This document shows positions 33,301 to 45,209 of a stretch of 64,000 nucleotides of DNA, piece after piece. The position numbers and the translations under genes are program-made. Location of the stretch: contig NC_003283.11 of assembly GCF_000002985.6 (NCBI RefSeq), positions 14,881,501 to 14,945,500 on the forward strand. Direction: 5' to 3'. Under the pieces are notes generated by a model. It had not been told where the DNA came from. It ran no database searches and saw only the letters and a list, made by a program, of their open reading frames with translations. Every line of letters starts with the position of its first letter. Within the stretch, counting starts at the first letter, position 1. The stretch comes from Caenorhabditis elegans (taxonomy: Eukaryota; Nematoda; Chromadorea; Rhabditida; Rhabditidae).

Positions 33301-34405
33301 AAACTTTTTATAGCAAATTCCATTAGCAACTCGAGTTTTCCAGAAAACCAAGTATCGGTCTACGTTGCCATAAATTTTCTAATTCTGATTCCAAAAAAAC
33401 AACGGCAGGTGAACATTTGGTGCTCTACGAATTTGGGCGGTGGTGTGGTGTATGTGTATCTCGCTCTCAATAATCACCGGTTTCTTTCTCTCCATCTTTT
33501 TCAAGCCAAAAGAGAGTGTTAATCGTTTCGTTCAAAATTTTCAACATCTCCTTAAATAAACGTCATTTTATACTAAAACTCCAATGAAATTTGAGTCAAT
33601 AATGTTCATACATATTTGTGTTTTTCTCGTAGATCGTTACCTAATATTCCCATTTGATTTGTGTACTACTTTCCTTTGGCTAGACAGGATGTACAATATA
33701 TGTATTGTTTCTAAGTGTCAATACAGTAGTCACATGCCTCCGTACAATATTCCAATTTCCTTCAAAACACCGAATGTTTGAAGAAAACATAACATTTTAC
33801 CATAAAGTTTTCTTGTTTTTCAACGAAAAAAATCTCATTAAGCCCTCTCTTTCCGTAAGAAAGCCTAAGATCACAATTAGAAAAAAAACATTTTTCTTTC
33901 CATTCTTTAAGTTTTTTGGTAGGCAACGTACTACTGACAATCGTTCCATTGTAACGTTTGTTTTTCAAAAAGCACAAGAGCACGGATTGTTTTCTCTTTC
34001 AACTCATTTAAGGTTATTCTCAGACTTTCAAACTTTTAGATTTTTTTTTCGTATAAACAAGTAAAAAGCAAACATATGGAGAAACTAGCAAAGAAACCTT
34101 TTAATTGTTTTACAACACCTTTTTTTTACTTTTGTTAATTTTTGATACACTATTTTGATTAAAATACCAAGCTATTTAAATCTCGGCAACTGCAATATCA
34201 TCAGATTTTTAAACTTTCATAAATTTTAACATCATGTCCCTTTTATTTTTTGAAAAATTATCTCCGAGTTGTTTTTGGTTGAGATTTCAGAATTTGAAAT
34301 TATTATTTCTTTTATTGAAAATAAAACCCAAGTAGTAAAAAATGTATCTCTTTTAACATAACTTAACAAATTTTTTTTTCATATTCGAATTTACTTGCAG
34401 AGAAA
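30334..34405. other. 4-kb intergenic region, one small MITE, no gene seen
   Basis: AATAAAA at about 30411 is a likely EOGT polyadenylation signal. Open frames at 31511-31883 and 33178-34064 are AT-rich and lack splice-consistent coding structure. A palindromic MITE lies at 32029-32175. Confidence 0.55.
32029..32175. mobile_element. small MITE with terminal inverted repeats (~147 bp)
   Basis: The left end CCGTATTTCCTCTATTAGTC and its complement at the right end (...GAGGAAATACGG) are flanked by TA on both sides. Internal copies of TATTAGTCTTGCACCC are repeated. TA target sites and small size fit a Tc1/mariner-type MITE. Confidence 0.8.
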
Positions 34406-36182
34406 ATGCTTCAAAATCTGTCAACAGCATCTACGGGCTCATTGAACGATATACTTTACTCGAATTGGTGCCCCATTTTCACTTTGATACTTCTATTTGT
34501 GAGAGTTATAATTGTAATATTTCACAGAAGACTGTATGCTCGACCTGTAATTGTATCGATGTTTGTTACGGTTTGTATTTTTTTCAAATTTTACTTCAGT
34601 TGCTCTGAATTTCAATCAAGAGTTTCAGGCAAAATTTCTAATGGACTATTTGATGTTTGAAGGAGTTGAGCGTTTTTCAATATTCTCTGAACATTTAAAT
34701 TTGCAAATAATATCTGCAATTGAAATATTCTACGTCATCATGTCCAATTTCATGATTTATTCGATTTTCTACGCAGACTTTATGCTGCCGACCAAAGTAA
34801 TAACTCAATTCTGTGTGCTTAATCTGGTTTCAGTTATTGTTGCTATGGTGTTGCTGATTGTTGTCGAGGTTTGTCTAAAATTTGAAACACACGAAGAAAA
34901 CAATGTTTTCGTTCAGAATTTGATGTGCTATCTGACCACAATAATGACATTACATGCAATTTCTAGTAAGTTTGTTGAGTTATGAAAAACATTGAGAGAC
35001 AGATTCGCCGCATGCCTACCAACTTGCCTAAACTATGTATTCATTTCTTTGCGTTCCTAACTTGTGCCTGCCTGGTACGTGCGCCTATCTCAAGAATGTT
35101 TTATGCCTACGTAGATACATACCTCATGTCTGTTTACGTGCATATCTCGTGCATATGCTTACGCGCCTACCTTATGCCTATATGCCTAACTGAACTGCCT
35201 ACCTAACTCATGCCTACACGTCTAATAATAAAAACCTACTTTGTGTGGCCCTGTGGCAGCCTTGCTTTTGGCCACGAACCTACCTCGCGGCCGCCTACAA
35301 CCTCTTGGTTGCCTGCCTGCTAATTTGCGTACCCATGTCTGCCTGCGTAAATACCCTCCTACCTACCGACTTAAATGGCTACCTTATTCCTACCTTATGT
35401 ATGTGCCTACCTCATTTAAAATTATTGCAGTGATATTGTACCTCGACAAATCATTAGCTCTGATCAAATGTGGTATTTACAATTCGGTTGGCAAAACATT
35501 TATCTACATATCCATCGTGTTTAAAATCATGCTTGACCACTTTATTCGAATATTCTACATATCAAATCTTCTTTATAATTTCCTTATTTCATCGGTCATT
35601 CAAGATAGATGCCTTTACATTATTCAACTGTGCTCAACTTTTCTACTCGTTTTTATTTTTATTTTCTACCGACGTCACAATTCGGAAAACATTGGTCCCG
35701 TTTTCAGTGAGTTGTAGATTTTTGAATTTATGTTGATCAAAAATATCAATAATATATAGTACAAAAAATCGGTTCAAAACAACAAGTCTCTTTCCCGGAA
35801 ATTTCACTTTATTTTCAATGTTCCAATTTCAGTGGCGGCAAAGAAGACCAAAAGTGATGGTGTCAAATCTACGAAATTCGAATTTGTATTTGAAAATATC
35901 GCCGAAGAACTCATGTTTCCCTCTGAAAACGAGCTGAACACAATTAGTGATGTTGGTTCGGAATGTGACCTGGACATTGATGATGATTTACCTAATGTAC
36001 CGGAAGAGCACCCAGGACTAGAAGTTGCATCTATTTCTCAAGTTGTTTCAAGTCCAGATCCTACCATATTCGCCACTGCTGAATCTGGGTTACCTCGAAG
36101 GCATGAACATCGATTTCAGATTTTGAGAAGAACACTGAATAAGGTATCTTCCGCTGACGGGCATTCTTCCGGAAATAGGTAG
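34406..36182 (+). CDS. polytopic membrane protein with acidic tail (375 residues)
   Basis: Four exons: 34406-34570, 34629-34965, 35431-35706, 35833-36182. Phases agree and the total is a multiple of three. A CTTGCAG acceptor lies 5 bases before the ATG (likely trans-splice site). Six or seven hydrophobic segments are visible, e.g. WCPIFTLILLFVRVIIVIF, IISAIEIFYVIMSNFMIYSI, FCVLNLVSVIVAMVLLIVVE, YISNLLYNFLISSV and CLYIIQLCSTFLLVFIFIF. A ~110-residue cytoplasmic tail rich in Asp/Glu/Ser follows and ends in a basic patch (RRHEHRF). The layout would suit a divergent serpentine receptor, but the acidic tail is unusual and I do not recognise the family. Intron 2 is full of GCCTAC-type repeats. Confidence 0.65.
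34990..35420 (+). repeat. degenerate GCCTAC/GCCTAA repeat filling an intron
   Basis: The motif TGCCTACC and close variants (GCCTAA, GCCTAT, GCCTGC) recurs dozens of times over ~430 bp within intron 2 of the membrane protein gene. GCCTAA is the complement of the nematode telomere unit TTAGGC, so this may be a decayed telomere-like array. Sparse copies occur at about 44615-44640, 44890-44945, 46915-46930 and 47200-47215. Confidence 0.7.
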
Positions 36183-36306
36183 TTAATTTCAATGTTTTTC
36201 GAATAATTGCGAAGCATAGCATTTAACATTCAATGTAAATAAAAACATTTTTCATTTATTAGTAGTACATGGGACAACATATTCAATTTATACATGGAAA
36301 TTATCA

Positions 36307-39300
36307 TTAAGTACATTTCAAAAAGTCTGGAATGTTTTGCAACTGGAGAACCTGCTTTGAGTTCATATCGTAGTCGGAGACCTAAATTTCTCCATTGTCT
36401 AAATTTAAAGTTTAAAACGGTTACCGTAGCCTCATCAAACATATAATATGCATCAGTGAACCCTTGAGTCTTTTCAATTCCACTTTTGATATCTTCTGGC
36501 AAATTTGGGAAATATCGATTTTTGTCGTTCAAGAATGATGGAGCATTCTGTTGCACATTGTAGGTAGCAAACACGTTACCCTGTAAGTAGACGGATGTTA
36601 TTGAGTTTTTGATAAGTAGCCTCAATGAGCAATAATTATTACAATCTTAAAGAAAAAATACTTTTTTTTGTGGTTGTATAACCTGAAAACTAAAACGAAA
36701 TAAAAAAACATACCGACAAAAGAATGACACTCCCATTATTCAGTGGGAATGCTCCCTGTGGGTAGAAGAGAACACGATCGTGAAGTTCTTTTGGATAATT
36801 TGGAGCTTCCCTGAAAATACTTCACAAGTTTAGAAAAAAAAGTTTTGTATATTAAGAGCCGCGAAAATAGTGAGATATGTATACAAACCGTATCCTTTTT
36901 AATTTTAGATCGACTTTTTTTTACATATCAGAATGCTCCGGTACCTCTTAATTTCACGTAGAAACCTATTTAAAAGGTCATTTTTCAAATTAAATATGTT
37001 TCCTTTTAAAATGCACAGGTTTTTCATGAATAAATTGACAATAAAAAGTGTACTTACGTAAACTGCACTCCATCGTATTCATATCCATAAATAGTTCGTT
37101 CCACGAACAAAAGAGTCAATGGTCCAGATGACACAGTGGCGTTGACAAATTGTGGGCCACGTGGGAACACTTGTTGAATTGGGCGACCCGAGTCAACGAA
37201 CTTTCGATTGTTGAGTTTGTACACTTTGTTGGAACGGAAGAAGAGCCATTCTTGGTCGTTTACTGAAACATTCACACTGTTTCACAGAATTTCATTTCAA
37301 TATTCACTCGAAAACAAATAAAAAAATAAAACACACTAGCAACAACAGAGTCAAGATGCTTTGGGCATTTTGAACGATCAACATCTGACGACGGAGTTGA
37401 ATGATCGACGGATGAAAGTCCTGAAATATGAGAAAAGATTGTTGATTTCTCAGGGTACATCTGGGTGCACATCACATGCTTCCGGTCAAAGATATTTGAA
37501 ATATTTTACAAAGTATTCAAAATTCAGTGTATTTTCATTTAAAAAAATGTATTATGTTGTAATTTTTCAATATGTGATTTTAAAAAAAATTATTCGCAGC
37601 AGGAGCACATGTGGAGCACAGATGTTTAGAGATTTTTAAAGCGCCTTAAGCACCTTAATCCCCGAAAACTAGAAATAGCTGGGCAATATTTGAATTACCA
37701 CGTGGTTACTTTAAAAATTTTGGAAGTCATTTTTTTAGTTTTATTGTTTATTACTTCAGAAGTTTGAATTTAAAAATCTTGAACCCTATCAACAAACCTT
37801 CATTTCCAACTGAATTATCTTCAGCAGTATCCGTATCAACCTCAATACCCGGTGGACCGGCTATAGCACAGAGAACATATGAAAAAATAAGAAGAACAGA
37901 AGATAAATTGAAGTTCATTTCAAGCTCCTAAGACTGAGAGCAAAAGTCTTGGCAAATTGAAATGAAAGTGAAAAGAGAAGGAATAAAGGGAAGAGTTGAG
38001 ATGTGCAGCTGTTCTTCACAAGATGGTCACAAAAAACCGCAAAATTTCGGCGGCGGTTGACGTAGGAAAGATTGGACAAAACACTTTATTTTAAAAATTT
38101 TTCAAAGAACTAGGCAATAAGGATTTGAATCTATATTTTACAAAAAGTTGGTCACTAGAACCCATTACACTTTTTAGTAGATCTTGTCGGATATAATATA
38201 TTGTGACTCAATAACCAGATGATATGATGACTCACCATAAATCTTTCGAATCGCTAGACGATCAACATTTGGAACTGTGTCAACTGTACCGTGGGGGAGG
38301 AGGACTGGCTTGAAAATTGGGTGCATGATAGATCTGAAAAATTTTTCTTTTTGTAAACTAAACTTTATTTTACTAAATTATTATTAAACTAAACTTTTTT
38401 ATTTTATATTAAACTATTTATATTAAACTTTTTTATATTAAACTTTTATATTGTTTATATTAAACTAAACTAAGCTTCGCATTGAATTTCTAAAATTAAA
38501 TTCAAGATGTTGTTAAGTTATAAATTGTTTAGGTGCTTTTTTTTCACAATTTACGAAGCTTGTAGAATTTCTTTGTAGAGTTTGTATATTTTTAGGGTAT
38601 TTGGGAGTAGGTAAACATTTGGGCTTATTTTGAAAATTTCTATGCAACAAAAATCATATCAGATTTGCTACAAAAATTTAAATGTCTGTCATTATAACCA
38701 CTTACCCTCTATAAAAAGTGTGTGGCAAACCCAAAATGTGTCCAATTTCGTGAAGAAGCGTATGATAAAGAGAGATTCCCATTGGGGCTTGTGACTTGTA
38801 TGCCCATTCCTGATTTTTATCAAGAATGATATGACTGTTCACTGGTTTTGATGCACTTCCAGCAACTGAAATTACAGTATAAAATATATAGAATTATATA
38901 AGGAAAATCTACTTCTCAAATTGCTTTGTGGGACATCGTAGAAGGTGATTGTTATATCTGGGGTTGCTCCAGTTGTTTCCACAAATTTGAAACCACTGGC
39001 TCTGGTCCATTGTTCAAATGCTTCATGGGCGGCAGATCTGAAATATTTTTAGGATTTGTTTTTTCAAATTTTTAGCTAACCTTATTTGTGCTTGAGAAAG
39101 AGTATTTGGAGTGTTTACCACTTTGTAGGTCAGTGATTTCTTCGTCCATAACTCTTTTTTCGAAGCTGCTGAAATTAAGCTGTGAATTAAAAAGAACTAG
39201 AGGAGCCCTCGTAGAGTATAGAATTCAAATAAAATGTTTTGTAGCCGACACCTTCTAGGTGCTACCTCCATCAGATTTTGACACTATAAGAAATGCGGAA

Positions 39301-40101
39301 CCATCGAGGCGTCTCGCGCTTCATTGAATTTACCTACTAAAATATTTTAAATCTGTTATTCTCACGTGGAATTGGTTGTCCCTTATCCATATCATTATTA
39401 GCACATCTCCATTCGTTCATTTTTGCTTGAGTTGGAACATCAACATCTCCTGATGAATAATAGAGGAATGCAGATTGGAAGCGACTAAACAACTTTTTCA
39501 AAAAAGTTACATTTACAATTAGTACTTACATAAGAGCATCTTTTGTCTGTTTTTCACTTGGCTCTTGAATTGTTTTTACATTTTGGTGTGGTTCAGGAAT
39601 CATGTAACCGAATTTGAAGAGATATACCTGAAAATCTCTCAGTTACAAACTTCATTCAGTCATTTTTTAAGAAACTTTCTTCAGAAGAGTTTCTATAATT
39701 AAACTGTTTGTATGTATTGTGAAACTGATGAAAACAAAAAATTTTCAACATCACACTGACAAAGTAGCTGTTGAATAATTTATTCAAAACTTTTTTCTAA
39801 AATTTCAATTTCAATGTTTAATTTCAATGTATTTCGTTGCAGTTGAATTCTCCTTTTTTTTAATTTTCTATTTAATTTTATTTCTCTTTTGGAGGCATTT
39901 TCCGGGCGAACGAAGGATGAGAGAAAAAATAAAAGCGAAAGGCAGAATCACTTCCTCACTTTTAAAACTGCTCAAACTGCTACATACCTTGGCTTCATCC
40001 ATGAGCTCTTTCTGAAAATTTGGCTGACGAATATCTCCATTTGTGCCTGGAATTCCAGCAGAAACCACTCCAATAATACCCAATAAAAACAAAGGCCACA
40101 T
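36307..40101 (-). CDS. matrix metalloproteinase with hemopexin-like domain (455 residues)
   Basis: Thirteen exons: 39988-40101, 39530-39627, 39366-39484, 39081-39168, 38913-39037, 38706-38865, 38236-38333, 37798-37860, 37337-37420, 37058-37262, 36714-36810, 36425-36580, 36307-36381. All phases agree. Order: signal peptide (MWPLFLLGIIGVVSA), prodomain with a cysteine-switch-like MNEWRCANND (Cys ~98), catalytic domain with zinc motif HEIGHILGLPH (~182-192) and Met-turn SIMHP. A short hinge and a hemopexin-like repeat region (KCPKHLDSVV ... PDFLKCT, with the two Cys that would close the propeller) follow. It belongs to the nematode zmp-type secreted proteases that degrade matrix proteins. The weakest junction is 38236/37860 (acceptor GCTATAG), where a second gene start is possible. 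Confidence 0.88.
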
Positions 40102-40487
40102 TGAATGACCTGAACTTAGAAAAATAATCATAAAAAACAAAAGGAAGAAAAAATAGGTAAAAACAACGGAAAAGTGTCGCATGTGAACAGGTTTTTCCAA
40201 CTTAAAATAAATTGATCTTTTCATTCAAAGTAAATAGAAAAATCGAAGAGGTAATCGAAACAAAAACAGTTGGAAAAACTATCAAATGATGAAGAAAATA
40301 AGAAAATTGGATTCGATCTTTTTTCTCTTGGTCATCTCGCCGAACTTGGTAAGATTGTGATATGGGTTAGAACAGAAAAAAGGAAGGGGAAAAATGACAA
40401 AATGATTGAGTGAGTGATATCATTTCTGTTAATCATATAGATCGAAGATCACTAAATTTTAAAATGGGAGACTTAATACAAATAATA
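40102..40487. other. short intergenic region, no gene seen
   Basis: A TTCAG acceptor-like site lies 7 bases upstream of the metalloproteinase ATG (minus strand). Otherwise featureless. Confidence 0.5.
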
Positions 40488-42704
40488 TTAGTTTTCTGCA
40501 TAATTGGATGCTGTTCTGCTGTCGTAACCTTTTGATTTTTCAATTCTCAGAATTCTTCGCATGTTCGAGTCAAATGCCAGAAGGATGTACGGCATGGCTA
40601 GAGTTACCTGAAAAAAAAAGAACTCCAACAAGCGAACTTAATAAAGAAAGTTCAAGACTTATTCTTTGACATTCTCCTTGTTTTTCTGTTCTGGCGGTGG
40701 AAAATATTTTAAAATTTTTGAAATCTTAAACCTAAGCAAGCTTCAACTGAATACACACAATATCCAGATTCAACTTCCCGCTTGAATCGACCAATCAGCT
40801 GGAGAGGGTCGAATTTACTTTGCGGGCAGATTAAATTGATGTTGGTATAACCTACCATATCCGATGTAAATGTTACAGCAATTGTTTGTATTTTCATAAT
40901 AACTGTTCGAAAAGGGCAAATAACGTACATCACACTGGTGGCAATCTGAAAACCAACTAAAAATATTTTAAACCTGAAATCTGTTGAATACCAAAAGCAA
41001 TAAATTTCCAGACATCAAAAAACTGTTACAAAATATGACACGTGTTAATTTTTTAATAAAGTGATTATGTCTTCTCGAATGACTCTTTTTCCATCTGTTC
41101 TCTAAGAGTACAGTAGTCCAAACACCAATTAATATAATTAAAAGAAAATAAAATGCAGAGAAATATGGATTTATAGATGCTTGAGTTAAAAGTGCTCTCT
41201 GAAATTACCAGATATTAGGAAATGTTATTTTATTCACTGAAAAAAACCTGATTAACTATTTTAATAAGTTTCCCATCAATAATTCTAACTCTAGTAACAT
41301 AATTTTGAAAAAGCCACCATGGGGAAATAATAATAAAAGAATATAACAGTCCGAGAACTGGAACTAAAAAATACCAGCGATTCCATACCTGAAAATTAAT
41401 CGCAAAATATTATTAGAGTATAAAGTATTAGAGTAGAATTTCCAGTCTGCATACCTTTTCAGAATTTATTGAGTAAACTGATGTGAAGCGATAAATAACT
41501 AGAAATAATCCCGTAACATTTTGCAAGTGGAAGTATCTGAAAATGAATAATAATAATATTTTTTTAAAATATGATATATATCTTACAATGAAACAAAAAG
41601 CTTTGACAGTGTGAGGCATCCTGGAAGAGAAGATTCTAGAAAAATAAGGAAAGTTCGTCCGATTTCGAAGTATTCCAAGCGGATAGCTAACCAACTATTG
41701 ATGTAACATGTAATATTCTGGAAGTTTATCGTTTGAATAAAGTCTGAAACTATTGGAAACATTATTTCCTAAATTGGAGTTTTTCAAAAAAACGAAACCT
41801 GATAGTGGCATTATTTAAATTTATAGATTAAAAAGTGCCAAAAAAACTATAATAATTTTGCTAATCGACCTAAATTTCGTGTTTTTCCTGAATTTTATAC
41901 ATATTTGTTTTTTTAAATTGTATAGCTTTAAACACGCAAAACAATATTTTAAAGAAAGGAACCGAAATTTTTCAAATTTGGCACTTGAAATTAAATTACC
42001 AATTTCTTGCGAGGGATTTTTATTTTAAAAATTTCAGTGTAGTTATTCATTTGTCAATACCAGAGTAAGTTTGGAAACATGTACTACATTTTTCAGTATC
42101 TTCTCTAGCCACTTTCCCCAAACACACTTCAATATTGTGGTTCTAGAAAATTAAACTTTGTTGAACTCTGTTGAACATTTTGTGCCTCAAAGAATAGATC
42201 AGTTTCCAACTTTTCACAAACTCCTGAACTCTTTTCAATCTGATATTTTCAATATATCAGGTGATTTTGGAAAATGTAAATGACTAGAATGTTACGAACT
42301 TTTTCCCTGAAACATTTTCTTCCTATATGGAAATTTTGAGTCATTAAACCAAAAACCATTAGCGTCAGGACCTCGTGGGAAAATCAGAAATTCAGGATAT
42401 ATCGGGAGGTCTGATAATGGAAAAGCAGAGGCTACCGTATTCCAAATGAGAGAAAATGTTTTGCAAATTTTGCAAACTGAAAATAAGTACTCATACTGAC
42501 GCAGATGATACTCCGTGAAAGGGAGCAAATGATTTGTTTTCAAAACGTTTCCAGTGAACTTACGACAAAAATATCAATTTGAACAAGTCTATAAAATGGA
42601 TTGCTTAAATTCTTCCGATCAACAAATGGCAAACAAAAAAAGAAACACATTAGGCATAATGATGGAATTCCATAAATCATTTGGAATATTGTAATTGCTT
42701 GCAT
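40488..42704 (-). pseudogene. Srg-type chemoreceptor, apparent 1-base frameshift (303 codons if repaired)
   Basis: Exons 42564-42704, 41587-41717, 41455-41536, 41249-41388, 40992-41198, 40856-40945, 40488-40607. A seven-helix serpentine receptor with YGIPSLCLMCFFF, NPFYRLVQIDIF, YFHLQNVTGLFLVIYRFTSV, ISPWWLF and VTLAMPYILLAFDS, which resemble the nematode Srg superfamily. TTTCAG directly precedes the ATG. Exon lengths equal those of the paralogue at 45210-46842 (141, 131, 82, 207, 90), except exon 4, which is 140 here and 141 there. One base is missing near 41280, giving a stop a few codons later. It is a pseudogene if the base call is right, otherwise an intact receptor. Confidence 0.7.
42292..42543 (-). 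other. orphan exon-like open frame in receptor intron 1
   Basis: A TTTTCAG acceptor at about 42480 is followed by ~50 codons that read like coding sequence (FSLIWNTVASAFPLSD, FPRGPDANGFWFND) up to about 42310. It lies in the 0.85-kb intron 1 of the receptor gene, which is much longer than intron 1 of its paralogue (116 bp). It could be a relic of another gene; nothing equivalent is present in the paralogue. Confidence 0.3.
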
Positions 42705-45209
42705 CTGAAAGTTCATAATATTTATAGTAAAACTTAAAGAATTGAACTAGAAAATATGAGAGCTGTCAGAAAAAAAGAAAATAAAAAATGCTAGACTAAA
42801 CTGAAAAACTTCAGCTTCCCGATTCTCGAGATAAAGTTTATATTTCGGTAGCTAGGTGCTATAACATGTTGTTAAAATTCCAGTATCAGAATAGACATAA
42901 AAGCCTAAAATATTATGTTGCATATTATGTTGCATCCGAACCCTGATATCAGCAGTGCCGAAAAATTAAACAGAAACAATCTTTTGATGAGCCGTTGTCA
43001 GAAGCTATTTACTATGCACAGTTATTTTTGGAAACTAATTTTCAAAAAAGTTAAAATTGATCAGCCCAAATAACATGTAACTTGCGAAATAGGAATTGCC
43101 ATCTACACATTTTTATTTTGGCCTATTGCGTGTGAAACATTTTGGAGAACAAAAATGAGTAAAAAACAATGAATGTGCTCGGGTGAGCCAGCATGAGAAA
43201 ATGAACAAAAATGAACAAATACTCCGCCTCTTAATGAGAACTGACTTGTTTTATGTGTTTTGGTTTTTTAGTCACAAAATCTTCATTAAGACAATCAGAA
43301 ACTATGTAACATCGCATCTTCAGGCAAAACTGTAGTTTTAATATTTATCATGTGTTGAGTACATGAAAACTTTTTGGATTCAAAAACTCTTTGCAAATTA
43401 TACCTTTTGGTAACCTACACTTCCACTTCCACATCAACACATAAAACCAACATTTTCATAGCTAAGTGCAAGTTCCAAACTATTGTAAAACAATTTTCAT
43501 TCTATATAATTTTTTGATCTAACACTCTAAAAATAAAATAAGTTGCGTTTAAAATTATACACAACCGTGGGCCCATCTTCAAATGGTTTCAAACTAAGAC
43601 CCAACTTCTGAGAAACTGTTGAAATTTCTGGAAAGTTCTAGGAAATGGTAGGAAGTTCGACTGAAAGATTTGGGATTTTTGAAAAGACGAGGAACAACTT
43701 GAAAATCTTTGGAATCAGAAATAACTTTGGAAAAATAAGTAGGTTTTTTTAAGAACGACCTGGAGTACTCTAAAATATTTAAAATATTCACAAAGTTTCA
43801 GAAATTTTGTATAATCTAAAAAGCTGCTAGAAAGTCTCCGAAGCTACCAGAAGGATTCAATAAAACTTCGAAACTTTAGCAGTTTCAAGTTCGGAGAGGA
43901 CTGAAAACGCTCGGAATTTTTCAAGATCTGAATATTATCCGAAAATGTAAGAAGTGTCCAACAACCTGAAAAGATAATTCAAAATTGAAATTAAAAACCG
44001 TTTGCAAGGTTTTTTTGTTCAAAACTATAAAAACTGTGCATATCAGCTTTAAAAAAAGTTTTTATTTAGAATGTAATAATATTTTTGAACTTTGTGATAT
44101 TGAGTTGGTCTAACCTACACGTGTACTCAATAAGAATTTCACCTGCTCTTAAGTAATAACTAAAAACGATCAGAAATAGTATTCGTAACATCGAAAGGGA
44201 AATTTCCATTAGTACTGAAGTTAACTTCAAAACTTCCAACAAAATGACGCAAGCTTTCAGTAAAAGGTAAGGGCAAGAAAATCACCTGCTAAGCATTTTA
44301 ACAGATCAATATTCTAAATTCAAGCAATTATTTTAGTTTCAGAGATATATTAAAAATTAAAAATTCGATTTTTTCTGGATAAGAGGTCTCAAAAAACATA
44401 AACATGTGACGTAGAAATGTCTTGCGGTTTTAATCAAGTTTTTCTTTTCCGGAACAAAATTTAAGTTTTTCTCTGGACATAAATCAAGTAATCAAAAATC
44501 GAAAAAAACCTTCAATTTTGCAGCCAGAAAAAAAAAGGAAAAACGCATTTAGTTAACTATGCTCCAATTTCCCAAAACAAACGTTTTCAAAGATAAAAAG
44601 CCAAGTAATTAGGCATAAGGGAGGCACGTAGGCAGGCAAGATGTATACATGAAAGTTGAGCTTAGTCACTTATAATCACTGATAGATTCTGACCCACAGA
44701 AGAAAACCGAGTGAAGCAAGACTATTTTTTTTTAACAGTGGTATGAATATCTTGAATTTTCATGTTATCAAATTAGGATTAACATACATCTGACAAAAAT
44801 AAATGTTAATAGTAAGAACAAACGCAAAATGTATATTAACAATTCACATTTTTTAAATATAATAACTATGAAAGACATATGATTACGTGCTTGCCTACAA
44901 CCTAGTCGCCTGAATAACGGCAAGGCCACTTGCCTAGGCAGGTTCATGGGCAGAAAACAATATTTTGGACCGGCAATTTTTTAAAACTTCAGTATTCCAG
45001 AATATCAGCAAAGACTGGTAAGCTTAGTCACAAGTGTTTTGAAAATTTTTAGACCCCTAACTACGTATTTTAAAGAATTCAGTCAGAAAGATACATTTTT
45101 TGAAACAAAATAAATCAGCTATAGAAAAGTTATAAAAAGTTTGCAGTTTTTTTTTTAGTTTTTTTTGGAAGTCTGAAAAATCTGAAAAAAAAACAAAGTT
45201 TAAGGTGGA
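42705..45209. other. 2.5-kb intergenic region, no gene seen
   Basis: AT-rich with degenerate purine-rich GAAAGTTCTAG-like repetition around 43600-43980 and scattered GCCTGCC-type motifs near 44620 and 44890. No coding structure. Confidence 0.5.

Noticed and set aside
33178-34064. Two overlapping frames of 114-119 codons upstream of the polytopic gene
   Set aside because: Phe/Lys-rich AT composition, no promoter, no exon partners, no recognisable domain.
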